A stretch of DNA of 64,000 nt. It comes from Melampsora larici-populina 98AG31. Lineage: Eukaryota > Basidiomycota > Pucciniomycetes > Pucciniales > Melampsoraceae. Positions 22,971-35,677 of this stretch are shown here, piece by piece (position 1 is the first letter of the stretch; each line of letters starts with the position of its first letter). Position numbers and translations under genes: made by a program. The stretch covers positions 3,926,372-3,990,371 of the forward strand of contig NW_006768765.1 of assembly GCF_000204055.1 (NCBI RefSeq), read 5' to 3'. The notes below the pieces were generated by a model. The model did not search any database. It saw nothing but the letters and a program-made list of their open reading frames with translations, and was not told where the DNA came from.

Positions 22971-25900
22971 TTACAAATCATCAAGTTGATCATCATCAGA
23001 TCTCAAAAAATAATTAAAAAACATAGATTCATGACTCAAAAACTTTTCAATAATCAAATAAACATGTATAATCAATGAAGGAAATCGTTTTGTAAAATAA
23101 TTCAAAAAACCTTCTGGTAAGTTACCTAATGTACGTTTTAAGTTTTCTGGTAAATCTTGAAAATGATGTTTCTATTATATTCATTTCATAACGATGAAAT
23201 CCAAAAAAAAAGAAGAAAAAAAAGGTCAATGTCACATCAGTTTTTTCTTTTCTTTTTTTTTGGAGTTTGAAGAAAAAGTAATAGATTTTTTTTTTCGAAA
23301 AAAAACAAACTTTATTTCTTAAAACCCTTAACAAATCTCTAATCGAACCAAAATCATATCTTCTATACTTTCCCAAATTCTCAACCAAGATCTTATCTAC
23401 TCTCTTATCCCAATCTAATCCGATTTGACGTGACAAAGTAGAAGGTAAATATTCATAAAAGATTTCAAGGTTTTCTAATCGATTTAAGATTTCAATCGTA
23501 CTAGGTTCTTGACTTTCTCGATCTAAGATCTCAAACCGATCACTCGATTCACATAAAAACATTAATCTTTTATTCGGATTCCAAAAATATGGGTTCTGTA
23601 AAACTTGTTCTGCTGTAGGTCTATAGCAGCCAAAAAAAAAACCCAAAATTAAATCTTGAATTCGTTTTTTTTTTCCATACAATCTTTTCGAATCAAAACA
23701 AGACACTTACCTTTCTTTTGGATTAGATCTCAACATAGATTTAATTAAATACTGAGCTTCAAATGCTTCTTCATCAAACCCATCCAACTGTTCTAAGGTC
23801 ATATCACCCTTCAAGATATTCACTTCTCTTTCATACCTACTTCCAAACGGATGTTCACCTCTAGTAAGTACATAATAAAAAATACAACCTAATGAAAAGA
23901 TATCAATCGATCTAGTCAATCGATTCCCATTCGAACTCGTTCCATTCTCATTAGTTTCAATCGATCCATTCGACGTAGAATTAATCGTGGATGAAGTTAT
24001 AGATGAATTGGGGGTCAAGTTGCTTTGTTCATTTAGATTCACTTGTCCTTTTAAGATTTCAGGTGCTCTATAACCAAATGATCCAGCTCCATGATTAGCA
24101 GTTTGAGCAAAACTACTTTCATCTATATCCAACTTTTTACAAAGTCCGAAATCCGAAATCAACATTCTAACGGTTCTTCTTTGATTCAAATTTTTGCAAG
24201 ATGGTGCTTTAATCGATTTCTTTTCATTTGATCTTTTATTCGAAATCACTGGTCCTTTTGTAAAACTAATTAAAATGTTTTGAGGTTTGATATCTCGATG
24301 TACAATCTTAAGTGAATGTAAATACCTTAAACCAGAGGTGATTTGTTTTAATGCTTTCTTCGGATTAAAATGTTCTAAGATCTCTTCATATTCATTAAAG
24401 TTTTTCTTTTCAATCAAATCAAATAACGATCCATTACATAATTCAAGTGCGATATATAAAAAATTCTCTAATGATTCTTTTACAAAATATCGTATCACAT
24501 TCGGATGATCATCTGATTCTTGTAAAAGGGTGACTTCATGAGTGGCTAAGGTGACAAAATCTTTTAATAATCTTTTGATCGCTACTTGTCGTCCTTGAAA
24601 TGTTCCTTTGAGTACTACTGTTCCATGTGAGCCGTATCCTAAAGATCGAATCGTAACACAATGCGTCAGTTACAGGTATAAAATGCAAATCATAAGAACA
24701 AACCAACCTAGAGTCTCGTCAGTGATCATCAAGGATCCAATCTTATGTGGTTGAAAGCCTCCGGAATCAACTGGTGATAGTAAGGAACCGAAAGAAGTAG
24801 TAGTAGCAGAGATGTCTAGCTCAGGTGGTCTGTGATCAGGAATCTTGGTGGGAGTGATTTGCTGGGTAAGGTCAGACAGGCTGGGTTGTTTGAGTGAAGA
24901 AGTAGAATTGAGATGTGATTTCTTTTTCCTCAAGTTTAGTTTTGGTTTTGATGGTGTTGCCTGCTCGTTTTCAACTTCTGCAAAGCGCAAGGTGGGCTGA
25001 GATGGGCTAGCAGTAGCAATGGTCGTCATTGAAGGATGTGATTTTAATGACCGAGTGGTATCAATGATAGAAACAGGGAAATCGACTTGAGCTTTACAGG
25101 CTTCTGCTTCAGCTTTGGCAGCAGCAGCAGCGGCCGCCGCTGCTTTTTGACCAGGTCGTTTGCCTCTTCTCCGTTTAGGCTTTGGCTTCGGTTTAGGTGT
25201 TTCAAGCGTCCCGCTTTCTGCTTGTTCACCATCATCATTATCGATTTCATCTGTGGTTTCATCGGCTTGATCCGAGGTGGAAGGGGCTGTCAGACCAGAA
25301 GGTTTAGGTTGAAAGTCGACGATATTAACTTTTGAATTTACACCACAGACTCCATCTCTTGTACCTGTATTCGAAACTGCAGTTCCCTCCACCAAATCAT
25401 CTGTAAGACTATCCGAGTTTGATTCCTGATCGTGAAAGGCTTTTGGTGACACAATCGCCGATTGAGAAACATCTTCACTTTGTCTACCACCCAGCCAATA
25501 TTCAAAAAGATTAACAGGCTTGTTACGTGCAATTGATTCAGGTAAGCTACTCGACGTCCGCCGCGCCAGATTATCCCAGCGGTAAGAGTGGGAACTTCGG
25601 GTCTTTTTGGAGGCTAACCATACCAGAACAAAGGTGAAGAATAGGATTGCCAAGGTCGGGTTCATGCTCAAAGTAACATCGTCAGGTTGCTCATTGGAAT
25701 CACGGGAGCCATTTGATTGGATGAGTTGATTTTTGAAGCTTCGTACGATTAGTGAAGAGATCTGAGCAGCACGTTGCTGAATCACTGGTTTAGGAGACTT
25801 TGAACTAGAGGGTGAGTTTGAAGGGGTTGGTGATAAGATGCTAGATAGACTGAATTTCTTCGCTAGACTTGGGCGTGTTTCCTGAGAAGGGATTAACGGA

Positions 25901-27518
25901 GGTTGTGGGGCAGGATCCAAGGCTAAGGGTGGATTGTCTCTCCAACGGCCTCGACCATCAAGAAGACCATGTTTCGCACTTGAGCCAGCTTCCAAGAGAA
26001 GACTACGATCATAAATTGATCCAATTGTATGCGTTGCTAGTCCAGCATCAAGAAGAGTATGAGTACCAATGACATTATTGTTACCAAGAGCTTGTTGAGC
26101 GGATGGAGCAAAAGAGACCAGAGGATAGTTGTCTTGAGACATGATATAGAAAGATTCATCAAAGTTTCCTAGAAAAGCTTTCTTAGAATGAACGGTGGGA
26201 TCAGATTCGGGTCTTGAGGTTGAAGAATGAGGGTATTCAGATTGTGAAGCTTTTGTCGGGTTATATTGTTCATACATAGATGAAAACGTTTGTGAGGATA
26301 ATCCACCTTGAGATGGCATTAGCCTGGGTTGAACAAACATGACAGGTTGTTGAGCTGAGGGTGTTTTGTCTTCGGATGAGTGGGTATTTTCCCAAGACGG
26401 ACGAGATGGATCGGGTCTGTGATCAAGGTCCTTGCTGAGATCTTGAGTCTTTTTGGGAAACGCCACATCAAAGATATTGGTAACAGGGAAATCAAATGAG
26501 TTTTGCCACTTGATCTTGCCATCCTGATGTTGGAGTGGATCACCTGGATTGTTAGTTGAAAGTCGATCGAATTGAAAGCAGATCAGATTTCCATCATGCA
26601 TAGGTTCAAGATATGATTCATCTGGGGTTCTTGTCCATTGTGATTGTAAACTGTTTCCTAGATTAGAGGGTGAGTAGGTCGAGTATCGTAGTGTTTGGAT
26701 GAGTGTATCGGGTTTAGAATAAATTGATATTTGATAGTCTGGATCACATGATAAGAGCATCGGATTGTTAATTTCAAGTAGAACATTATGAAAAAGAATG
26801 TAAGTGAAAACATACCTGTTCGACCGATATAAAGCAAATCTCTTGGTCGTTGATCAATATCATCATCACTCTGAGACTCTTCAGTTTCAAATCTGGATGA
26901 TGAGCCTTGACCATCATCTTCCATTCTACAAGTTTGACGATTTAAAAGACTATCAAACCTTTCACAAGTTTGACGACCTTTTCCTTTATGTGGTTTACGA
27001 TTGATATCAGCCTTTAAGACACCAACGACTTGTCCGTTTTTAAGATCGATTCCAATCAGATTAGTATCTTTCTTTCCCACAAACATTTTTGAAGAATCTG
27101 AAGGAAATGTAAAAGGTGATAGATTAACAAGTTGTGAAACTGAAAGTGGTAATTTTTCAAGTTTAGATGAATTTGAAGAACGACTGAGTACATAAAGGTC
27201 ACCATCATTATGAGGTTCGATTGCATAGATTTCCGAATGATCTTGTGAGTTAGATTGATCGATATGATGATTAGATTGAACTGAAGCTAAATCGATTAGC
27301 CCTTCAGTTTTTTGAGAAGGATCATTGAGAGTCCAATTCCATTTTCCAGTATTACGATCTAATCCATGTAATTTACCATCTAGAGTGGTTACTAGAACTA
27401 GATTTGATAATTCAAAAGGTTGATGATTTGATTGATAATTTGAATGAAGTTGATCTAATGAGTTGATGGATGATGATGATGATGATGATGATGGATTTGA
27501 ATCGATAGGTGAGTTCAT
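22971..27518 (-). CDS. IRE1: IRE1 kinase/endoribonuclease, unfolded-protein-response sensor
   Basis: Exons (minus): 27518-26816, 26738-24708, 24638-23711, 23620-23311, 23171-22971; total 4173 nt, 1390 residues. The lumenal beta-propeller part shows VLVTTLDGKLHGLDRNTG near the N-terminus and YIGRT/DYQISIYSK. One membrane helix is at about 594-611 (AILFFTFVLVWLAS). A cytosolic linker holds a poly-Ala run and Lys/Arg-rich patches. The kinase follows: GYGSHGTVV loop from about 912, VAIKRL, HRDIKPQN and SDFGLC. The C-terminal KEN RNase (WDKRVDKILVENLGKYRRYD, then KHHFQDLPENLKRTLG) should splice HAC1-type mRNA. All junctions keep phase. The odd point is the absence of a signal peptide: this start (MNSPIDS then a Ser run) is preceded by an in-frame stop, so a 5' exon may be missing from the model. 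Confidence 0.93.
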
Positions 27519-28519
27519 CAGGTTTTAGTATTTTGAGTGTTGTCTTTGGATGGCCTTTTCCTTTTTTGTGTTTTCCAATCAAGGTAAATGTTGAAAGTTT
27601 GCAGAATGTATGCAGGGTCTTACTCCTTTCTGACAATAGTAGTTTTGATGATGCTGTGTAAAGTTGAGAATCGAGTTTACAGAATTGATGTTTTGTTGAT
27701 AAACTTTTGCAAGAAGATGAAGCTTTTCAAGTGAAACTTTTCTCTTTACAACTGCAAGAAATGCTTGAATCGAAATTGAAATTGAAATTCAATTTGTATA
27801 CAATTTGATTTTGACTGATGAACCTTTTAAAATTCTCAATACAAATTTGTTTTAAGTTTCTTTCCCATTCTAAAACTTTCCTTCACTCAACTACAAAAAA
27901 ACTCAAACAAGAAATTACATCATTGCCTTGTCGGTTGTTAACAAGTCTGTTTGTCCTACAACAACACCAAGATCGTTTCATAAATACTTTAACATCATAC
28001 ATATGGAAACATTTGACCCAACCAACTCACTTGAAAATAGCCACACACACACACTGGTGCCACTGGTCGTGACTGGTGATGTTGTAACGATATTTATCAA
28101 GTAACTCTAAAACAACTTCAATGCCTTTAAAGAATCAAAGCAGGTCTTTTATACATGCTTCCCTGCGAACCAGAACTTCAGAAGAAATTCTTACATGGAT
28201 GATCGGTCTGAAGTTTCTTTGTGCTAGATTTCTAAAACTCTACCATGTATTACCCATATCACAAGTTGCAATATTCTAAAACATTTACTCAACCAGATCA
28301 CTGATCAGTCTGAGCTTACCAGAACTGTTTCACACCTATATGTACTGATGAAATAAAAAAGATCAGATTAGACTCCATGAATGAAAGCGAACGACTGGTA
28401 GATCTTATCAGTCCTCTTTTGAAATTGTGGTCCCAAGTGTAGCCTGTTAAATTTGACCCACACTTCTCAGGTCCCCAAGAAACAGATATCCTTTGATTGA
28501 CTCATATATCATATCTAAT
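27519..28519. other. Divergent intergenic region (IRE1 / DUF3605 gene)
   Basis: This holds the promoters of two divergent genes. A first IRE1 exon with a signal peptide would be expected on the minus strand here, but I could not identify one with confidence. Short CA and AAATTG repeats occur near 27771-27800 and 28030. Confidence 0.4.
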
Positions 28520-29887
28520 ATGAACCATCTAATCCTTCATTCATTATTCCATTTTCTTTTACAAATCTTCATTGTTCAATGTCGTCCAGTCTTAGAATCA
28601 AGTCTTTCTTCAAGTACTAGAGTACCTAAAGTAGCACATTTGGAAGCCACTGGTCCAGAGAACTGGTATCCAGAGACTGTTGAGCGAGTCGTACAAGGGT
28701 GTGTTAAAGACTTTGTCAGTTCGGAGCTTGTATGTTGTATCTTGACTAACGTATCAACTATGGTTTAGACGAGGTTCGAATATTCCTCGAACAGAGGAAA
28801 TGCAAGTGAGCTTTTGATTTTCTCAGAATGTGTTTTACAATATACTCTATCATCAAAATCTCTATCATGCACGAAACAACATCAGATTCATCATACATCC
28901 ATTTCTTTTGAGAAAAACAAAAAACAAAAAACTGATTTTAAGAAATTTATCTTAGGAACGTTATACCCAATACTTTTCAAATGTACAAAAAAATCATAAA
29001 ACACCTGAAGAAAACATTTATAAACAAATGGAATGGAACCCTAAACTTCGAAACCAAGAAAACCTACCAAGTTTTCTAAATCCTCAATGTCATCAAAGAT
29101 CAGATCTAGTGAAGATTTTAAAGAATGGTAAGTTTTAACCAAAGAAATCATGAATAAAGTTTATTCAAATTCACATTATAACTCAACTTCAGCTCTTCTT
29201 ATGAACCATTGATTTTGATCTATACAGATTTCCCATGGGATTTACCAAAGGAAGTTGAACATTTTGTAGTTTGGATGCGAATTCCATTAGTCAACAAATC
29301 ATCATTCCAAAAGCACGGTAAAGAAAGATTTCCATCGATAAAATACTTTAACCAAGACCGAATCAAAGGATTACTAGAATACATAGACAATCATCCATTC
29401 TTTGGTTACAGTGGGATCCATGATGAGAATCTAATCAAACCTTTAAATCCTGCAAAAGAATTACATCCGAATGGAAATCCTTATAAGACTTTTAATAATC
29501 AATTCATCACTCAGACTGAGGGATGGCAAGCTATTCAATGGGCTGGTAGACATGTTAATGCTTATCTTCAAAAAACTTTTCCTCAAAATCAATATGAGTT
29601 TGTTTGGAATAGAAGCACTAAAAAAGTTAGGTAAGCTCTCAAACTCTTTCTTTTATATGTTTCATTGATTTTTTTTGGGTGGTAGTCTTTACTGATCAAT
29701 GAGGTTTACATACTTTTCTTTTTCAAGATCTTTTGTGGATCCAGAGCACATTCAGTAAGTCTTTCATCATCCTTTATTGCTTTCTGAAAGGTTGTGAAGA
29801 AGAGGCATAGTATTAATAATACCTGATCCATGCAATCTCTCTCTCTGTATCCATAGTGTTCTGGTCAAGTCCAAAAACATAGATTGA
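28520..29887 (+). CDS. DUF3605-like protein
   Basis: Exons as I read them: 28520-28698, 28769-28805, 28956-29127, 29193-29630, 29728-29754, 29857-29887. The body matches the fungal DUF3605 pattern: an N-terminal NIPRTEEMQERYTQYF segment, IYKQMEWNP, DFPWDLPKEVEHFVVWMRIP and the closing DPEHIHVLVKSKNID. The last motif is assembled across two introns, which supports those junctions. The start is followed by a hydrophobic stretch resembling a signal peptide. The molecular function of the family is unknown to me. The exon 3 / exon 4 junction is out of phase by one base under simple GT-AG splicing, so a small exon is missing from my model, a splice site is unusual, or the copy has a frameshift. Confidence 0.65.
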
Positions 29888-29990
29888 CCAAAAATCTTAC
29901 ATGATACATAAATATAGATTTTGTTGTTTGTTTACTAATTTATTCTGGAATAATATTAGGATTCATCATCTATATCTAGATGTTGCAAGT

Positions 29991-30257
29991 CAACTCTTAA
30001 AGGGCACTCACCTTTACTAGCTTATGAAGCTAGTATCTATCCAACACCTACTCCTAGTACTGATCACAATCAAAAAATCAGACATTGAAAGTACATACAT
30101 TCTTATGGCTATATAGATATGATGATCAGCTTTTACAATACTCCTCATGAATTCCTAGACAAAAATACATCTTTGAAGTTGAATGCCATTTTGCCCTCAA
30201 GGTCCAAAAGATTGGTAACAGTGGCAATATAGGGATTTCATCAAAGTTCAGAAATGC
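29991..30257. repeat. Imperfect direct duplication, copy A
   Basis: It shares CAACTCTTAAAGGGCACT, AAGCTAGTATCTA, GAAAGTACATACATT, ATGATGATCAGCTT and GGTAACAGTGG in the same order with 30282-30652. No coding content is recognised. Confidence 0.7.
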
Positions 30258-30281
30258 AAAATATATTTGTAACTTGTATGC

Positions 30282-30652
30282 CAACTCTTAAAGGGCACTT
30301 ACCATTACTAACTTGTGAAGCTAGTATCTAACACCTACTCCTAGTAGTATGTAGTACTGATCACAGTGACACTCAAAAAATCAGACACTGAAAGTACATA
30401 CATTATTATGGCTAATAGCTATATGTATATATGATGATCAGCTTGTACAATTTGTCCTACACAAAGCTAATTGATTTTGGAACTTTTCCACAAACCTTTC
30501 CAGACCAGTTTGCATAACAAAAAATTGACTATGTTCCAGACTCTTTTACCCCTAGACAAAAATTCAAAATATGTCTTTAAATGCCATTTTGCCTTTAAAG
30601 TCCAGAAGACTGGTAACAGTGGGAATAAGGGATTTGATCAAAGTTCAGAAAC
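30282..30652. repeat. Imperfect direct duplication, copy B
   Basis: This is the second copy of the block at 29991-30257, with extra sequence inserted around the ATTGATTTTGG region near 30470. Confidence 0.7.
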
Positions 30653-30775
30653 GTAGGAGATATTCTGGATATCTGGCTTTTTGGAAAACCTTTTGGAAAT
30701 GTAATTTTCCCAAAAAAAACAATCCACACCCTACAAGCAAGAAGACTTTCTACAGTTACGCAATAATTACGGTAC

Positions 30776-30905
30776 TCAAAGTTGTGTATAGTGTGTATAG
30801 TTTTCTGTGTATAGTTTTTTTTGGCAGGGAAAAAGAAGCCAAAAGTATATTTTCATTTTTTCCCTGCCAAAAAAAAGTATACACAACAAAGTATACACAA
30901 ATACA
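30776..30905. repeat. Inverted-repeat (hairpin) block at the Harbinger left end
   Basis: GGCAGGGAAAAA at about 30822 pairs with TTTTTTCCCTGCC near 30866-30878. The outer words TTGTGTATA and TATACACAA flank them. This block lies between the outer and inner terminal words on the left and has no counterpart on the right, so it may be a tiny nested inverted-repeat element. Confidence 0.55.
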
Positions 30906-31211
30906 GTACTCAAAGCAAGTATGTGGCTGTACATACTTTTTCCCACATACTTTTTGAGTTTTTTTTTTGGGCGGGGAAAAAAAAGTATGTTCGGGTCCAG
31001 AACTATGTCGCTTTGAGGACCCCAACATACTTGTCTTCTTCATTCCTTGGTGTTAATCATGCCTCGAACTGGCCAAAGGCACAATATATCTGCGGAGCTT
31101 GGTTGAGCCTCTGCACAGGTCATATCTGTCCTCCAATCCACTTCACAACCCCCCTCTTGCTTTGCTCTATATGCCTGCCTTCACCTTGAATTGATATTGA
31201 CTACCGCTTTG

Positions 31212-32681
31212 ATGTTGATGGACAACTCTGAAGAAGTCTTTCTCTTCTCTGCTCTCTCCCTCATTCAAGCGTTCAACACTTTCCTCAAATCCAGCTATGA
31301 CCTTCAAGCTTTCACTATGTCTCAGCAAGCAATTCATGAACACACTTTCAAGATCGCTTTAGCAATTGGTCAAGCTTTTGAAGATCTTACTCACATCTGA
31401 TATGTTGCACCCCAAATTCATCGACGGCTTACGACCTTTCAAAACCTAAAGCTTGATGCAGTTTTCAATGGAACTGAACGAAACTTTCTCCGACATGTAA
31501 GTTCCTTTTTTTCCATTTGCCAATCACGTTCAGCAATTGATGTTACTGTTTTTGTGCATGAAACTAACCCAGGCACGGATGTCAGAAGAAAACTTCTACC
31601 AATTAGCAAGTCTCATCCGTGATGATCTCGTATTCCACAACAACGCCTCTAACCCTCAAGCACCTGTTGAATGGCAGTTGATGGTCACTTTGTATAGGCT
31701 CGGACATAGCGGGAGCGGTGGTAGTGCTTATATGATAGGGCGGGCTTTTGGTATTAGTGGTACGTTACAAATACCAAATTCCATGTGACCATACTGACAC
31801 TTAGTCTTTTTAGAAGGCTCAGTTCACAATTTTACACATTGATGTTTCGAGGCCATTTTAAAACTAGAGTACAAATACGTCTACTGGCCGCCTCAAGACA
31901 AAAGAAATGAAATCAAGCGGAATTTTGGGCGGAAGTCTTTTTTTAAAGACTGCGTAGGGTGTATCGATGGTACTTTAATACCTCTTTCTTTTGCACCAGT
32001 CAAAAATCCCGAGTATTTCTGGACTAGTAAGCATATCTACGCACTCAACACTCTGTTGATCAGTGATCATCGAGGTCGAATCATCTACGCCAAACACAGG
32101 TGGTGTGGTAGTGCACACGACCAACGAGTGTATAATTCAACTCATGTAAGTTGATTTTTTTTTGATCATGATGAATGTTGCTGTTGACCAGTTGTGTTTA
32201 GCTTGCACAAAATTTAGATCAGTATTTTAGCGAGAACAAATATCTCTTGGCCAACTCTGGTTATTCATGTTCAAAGAATATCATTCCTACCTTCAAGAGC
32301 CCTCGATTGCAAAAGTTGGATCCTTTGAAAAGGGATTTCAACCGGGCTCTAAGTGAACAAAGGGTCGTTAGTGAACACGGTAATGGCCAACTTAAGCTGC
32401 GATTCCAATATTTGCAAGACTTGCGGATCCTCATTAAGGATGTCCATTCAGCAACACATGCAACCAACTGGCTGCGCGTGTGTTGCATACTACACAATTT
32501 TTCAATTAAGTTTAATGATGTTTGGACCCCAGAACATCCGGTAAATCTTGAAGTCCCTAATGGTAATGGTGACACTGATGGTGACCATTTGCCTTTGGGA
32601 TTGGGACAAAATACTGCTTACGTCAGGCAAAACACTCTCCTAGAAGATTTTAGAATTTATTGTCAAAGTCAACATTATTGA
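31212..32681 (+). pseudogene. PIF/Harbinger transposase pseudogene
   Basis: Exons 31212-31496, 31573-31759, 31814-32145 and 32202-32681 join in phase to 428 codons. Recognisable segments: an N-terminal helical region; RRLTTFQNLKLDAVFNG; MVTLYRLGHSGSGGSAY; VGCIDGTLIPL (first catalytic Asp); RWCGSAHDQRVY; LLANSGY, where the family has Asp-Ser-Gly-Tyr (second catalytic Asp), here AAC at 32253-32255; and SEHGNGQLKLRF (catalytic Glu). Lesions: TGA at 31398-31400 and TGA at 31840-31842, both consistent with CGA to TGA, plus the Asp to Asn change. It cannot be catalytically active as read. Confidence 0.85.
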
Positions 32682-33598
32682 ACCAAAGGGTTTTAGAATA
32701 ATTCAAATACATCAAAATTAGTGATCCTGTTTCAAGATAATCTTCAAGTTTCAATATTTGAGTGACTTGTTTTTAACTTTGATCAATTTAAACACTCAAA
32801 AAGATTTAATGAATTCAAAAGTTTTTGGAGCAGTTGTTATTTGCACTTAAACTGGTTGTACGTTACAAGATATCTTATGTTACAAATGAATCATTTGATC
32901 TTGTGAATCCAATGAGAAATTTTTAAATTTTACACTTTTTTTAAAACATCAAGTGTGTCAAAAATCACTGTCCGAGTCAGGACAATGAGAGAACTGGTCT
33001 CAATTTTGGGTAACAAAAAATCAATCTTTATTTCAAATATAATCAGGAGATAACCCTTTTCAAATACCATGTTCTTTTGAACTATTTTAATAACACATCA
33101 TTTTAATTTTTTTTTTTGAGAGGACCAGAAACTTTTTTTAGGATTTTTTGAAGACAACTTTTAATAAGAACCAATAGGAATATAACTGAGGTGGCCAGAT
33201 TGTAAGTGAACACTAATCATTTCTTTGAAGACAGAGACAAGAACTTTTTTTTAGTATTTTTGGAATACTTGACTATTTGAAGATAAAGAAATTTCAATAA
33301 ATCTTAAGATTTCAAACTACAGCCATTCCGATATTTCTTGTCGCTCACATTTTTGAAAAGAAAAAGTTTATGAGCTCGAAACTTAAGTTTTAACTGGTTA
33401 AAACCTGAAAATTGGCTGTATTTCCTTGAATTACAGCCAATTTCAAAGTTTTATCGAGTAAAAACTTAGGTTTCACCAAGTTTCACTTTTTCTGTTTCAA
33501 AACGGAGCAACAAGAAATATTGGAATGGCTGTAACCAAAGAAATAAAAAAAAGAAAATGTAAGCTTAATAAATATAAAACCAAATTAATCACCGAGGC

Positions 33599-35677
33599 TT
33601 ATTTCAAATCCTCAAGGGCAGCCTGAGCCATCCGTTCAGCCTCGTTATAAGGAATCGTTGAAGCCAAAAGTTTTGCTATCATCGAAATCTTCTCACAAGC
33701 TAATTCTAGCTTGGAAAGGCCCGCGCCCTGGCTGTGGTCTTCCAAAGCCCTGCACTCCTGAGCCAATTCCCGATCCAATTTCAAAATCTCGAGCTCCTCT
33801 TGTTTCTTCTTCTTAGCAAGTCTCCTTTCTATCGCCTCTGGTGTTAAATCTTCTTCTTCAACCGGGTGTTTGTGGTTTGAATTTTAACTCCCAAAATGTG
33901 CTTCTAAGATACTAGCCATACCCAATGTCGCTCCGGCTACTTGTTCCAGCATCAATTTTTGATTTTTGTTTGCAACCTTATTGTTTTCATTCATTTCTTT
34001 GAAATCCGCTTGAGTAGGTAACGATGATTGGATTGATTTCAAGATACCCGAGCCTCCTAAGTTGCGTCTTGAGAATTCGTTCTTGGAAGGGTTGTTGGCT
34101 GGACTAAAGGTACCAGGTGGATTGGACTTTGATTGACCAAGAGATTGTGAGCTAGAAGAGCATTGGACAGAGGACGAATTAGAAGGTCTCGGCTGGACCA
34201 CTTCATTGTTAATCATTAGGTTGTTGTCCTCAAGAACTCGATGTAATTCCTCGTTGCTGATATCCTTAGAAGTGTTGAGATCAATAGATTGGGATTGATT
34301 TCCCCTAGTGCATTGAGTTGATAAGGTTTCTTCAACAGGGGGGAAAGAGCGTTGTGTTGAAGTATTGGCAATAGAATCTGAGTCGATTATACCGATTTCA
34401 GCTGCGTTCATAGGTTCGTTGCAAGGACAATCGCTCATGATTGGAAGGAGCACATCGTAGTAGGCACATTTGCTAAGTAAAATGTCTGTGTCAGACTGCA
34501 GTCAGCTACATATTCCACCTACATATGGATCATATGTGAAAAAGTTACTCACCTTTAGTTGTTTTAGCAGTCAACTCCCTCATCTCATCCTCCAATTCTG
34601 GAGTCCATTGCTTGGTTTCCCGTAGTGCCACGATTTCCGCCTCTGTATTCTCAATCATCATTACTCCACCACCAGTTCCTGTACGCTAGCCTTTGGCCCC
34701 ATGAAATTTACATTCTAAGATATCAATCTGTATTTGAAGTAGGATGAGATTCGAAGAAGATGAAGAAATTATCATCAGTTTTTGTCAATTAAAAGAATTG
34801 ATGAGAAAGAAACACAGACCTGCTGTTTAACACCAGGGCAGGTGAACCCACTGAACCCCTTTGCCGAAAGGAACTTACCACACCTTTCTGCACATTCTCT
34901 TTTTTTGGGGATGCCCATGCAATATTGTGAGTAATTGGTTGATTCGGTATCGTAGCTCTCCATGCACATCCAATCTGAGTCATTTGGAGAATCTTGATCA
35001 CCCCACGTGAAACACAACCATTCTACTATTAAATCAAGCATAGTCTTGCCATCTTCATTTGTATCTTTCACCCACGAGATTTGCTTTTGAGAGTTGTCAT
35101 TGTCTTCAACTGGTGATTTGGCGTTTGAAGTGTCTGGAACAGATGTTTTCACGGTCAAACCTTCTTCTGGTGATATCGCTCCACCTGAAGTCTCTTGAAC
35201 TGATGATGGTGCGGTTGAAATGGCTTGAACTGATGATTGAGTGGTTGAAGCTGAAGCCGAAGAAGATTTCTTACTATTCTTCTTCGAAGTACAAGTTCCA
35301 GTTCCACGAGGTTTCCTCTTTGGCTTATCGGAGGTTGGCCCCATTGGAGCAGGAGTCGATGAGACAGAAGATGTTAAATTCGGTACCAAAGGAGCAGGTG
35401 ATATAGCTGGCTGAAGAGGCTGAGATCCAGGATAAGCCAAGATGACTGGAGAAGGTGAGGAGATATAGGGATTGTGGTGAGGATAGGGCGATATAAGCTG
35501 AAGAGGGGTGGCTGGACTAGTATTGTTGGTGTTTGTGCAGACCCATACAACGTCGCTCGAGGTTAAGTTGATGGGTGTTGCTGGGGGGTTTTGGGAGTTA
35601 TTTGGATTTTGCGAGGTGCATTGGTTGAGTTGTTGGTTGAGTTGTTAAAGTTTGGTTGTGGAGGAGGTTGATCGGAC
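33599..35677 (-). pseudogene. Harbinger-associated accessory gene (Myb/SANT-like role presumed), broken
   Basis: On the strand opposite the transposase. The upstream part has a Pro/Ser/Thr-rich N-terminus, a basic patch (KPKRKPRGTGTC) and then QISWVKDTNEDGKTMLDLIV...CAERCGKFLSAKGF, a helix-rich tryptophan-containing segment like the Myb/SANT-like proteins that partner Harbinger transposases. After an intron come the EAEIVALRETKQWTPELEDEM stretch and a Ser/Asn-rich region, ending in a Lys/Glu-rich tail. Lesions: the ATG at about 35677 is out of frame with the main frame (slippage near 35640), TAG at 34686-34688, and TAA at 33884-33886 before the tail. The Myb/SANT assignment rests on shape and context, not a decisive motif. 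Confidence 0.55.

Noticed and set aside
22619..22996. Phe-rich open stretch on the minus strand
   Set aside because: Pyrimidine-rich low-complexity sequence beyond the IRE1 stop codon.
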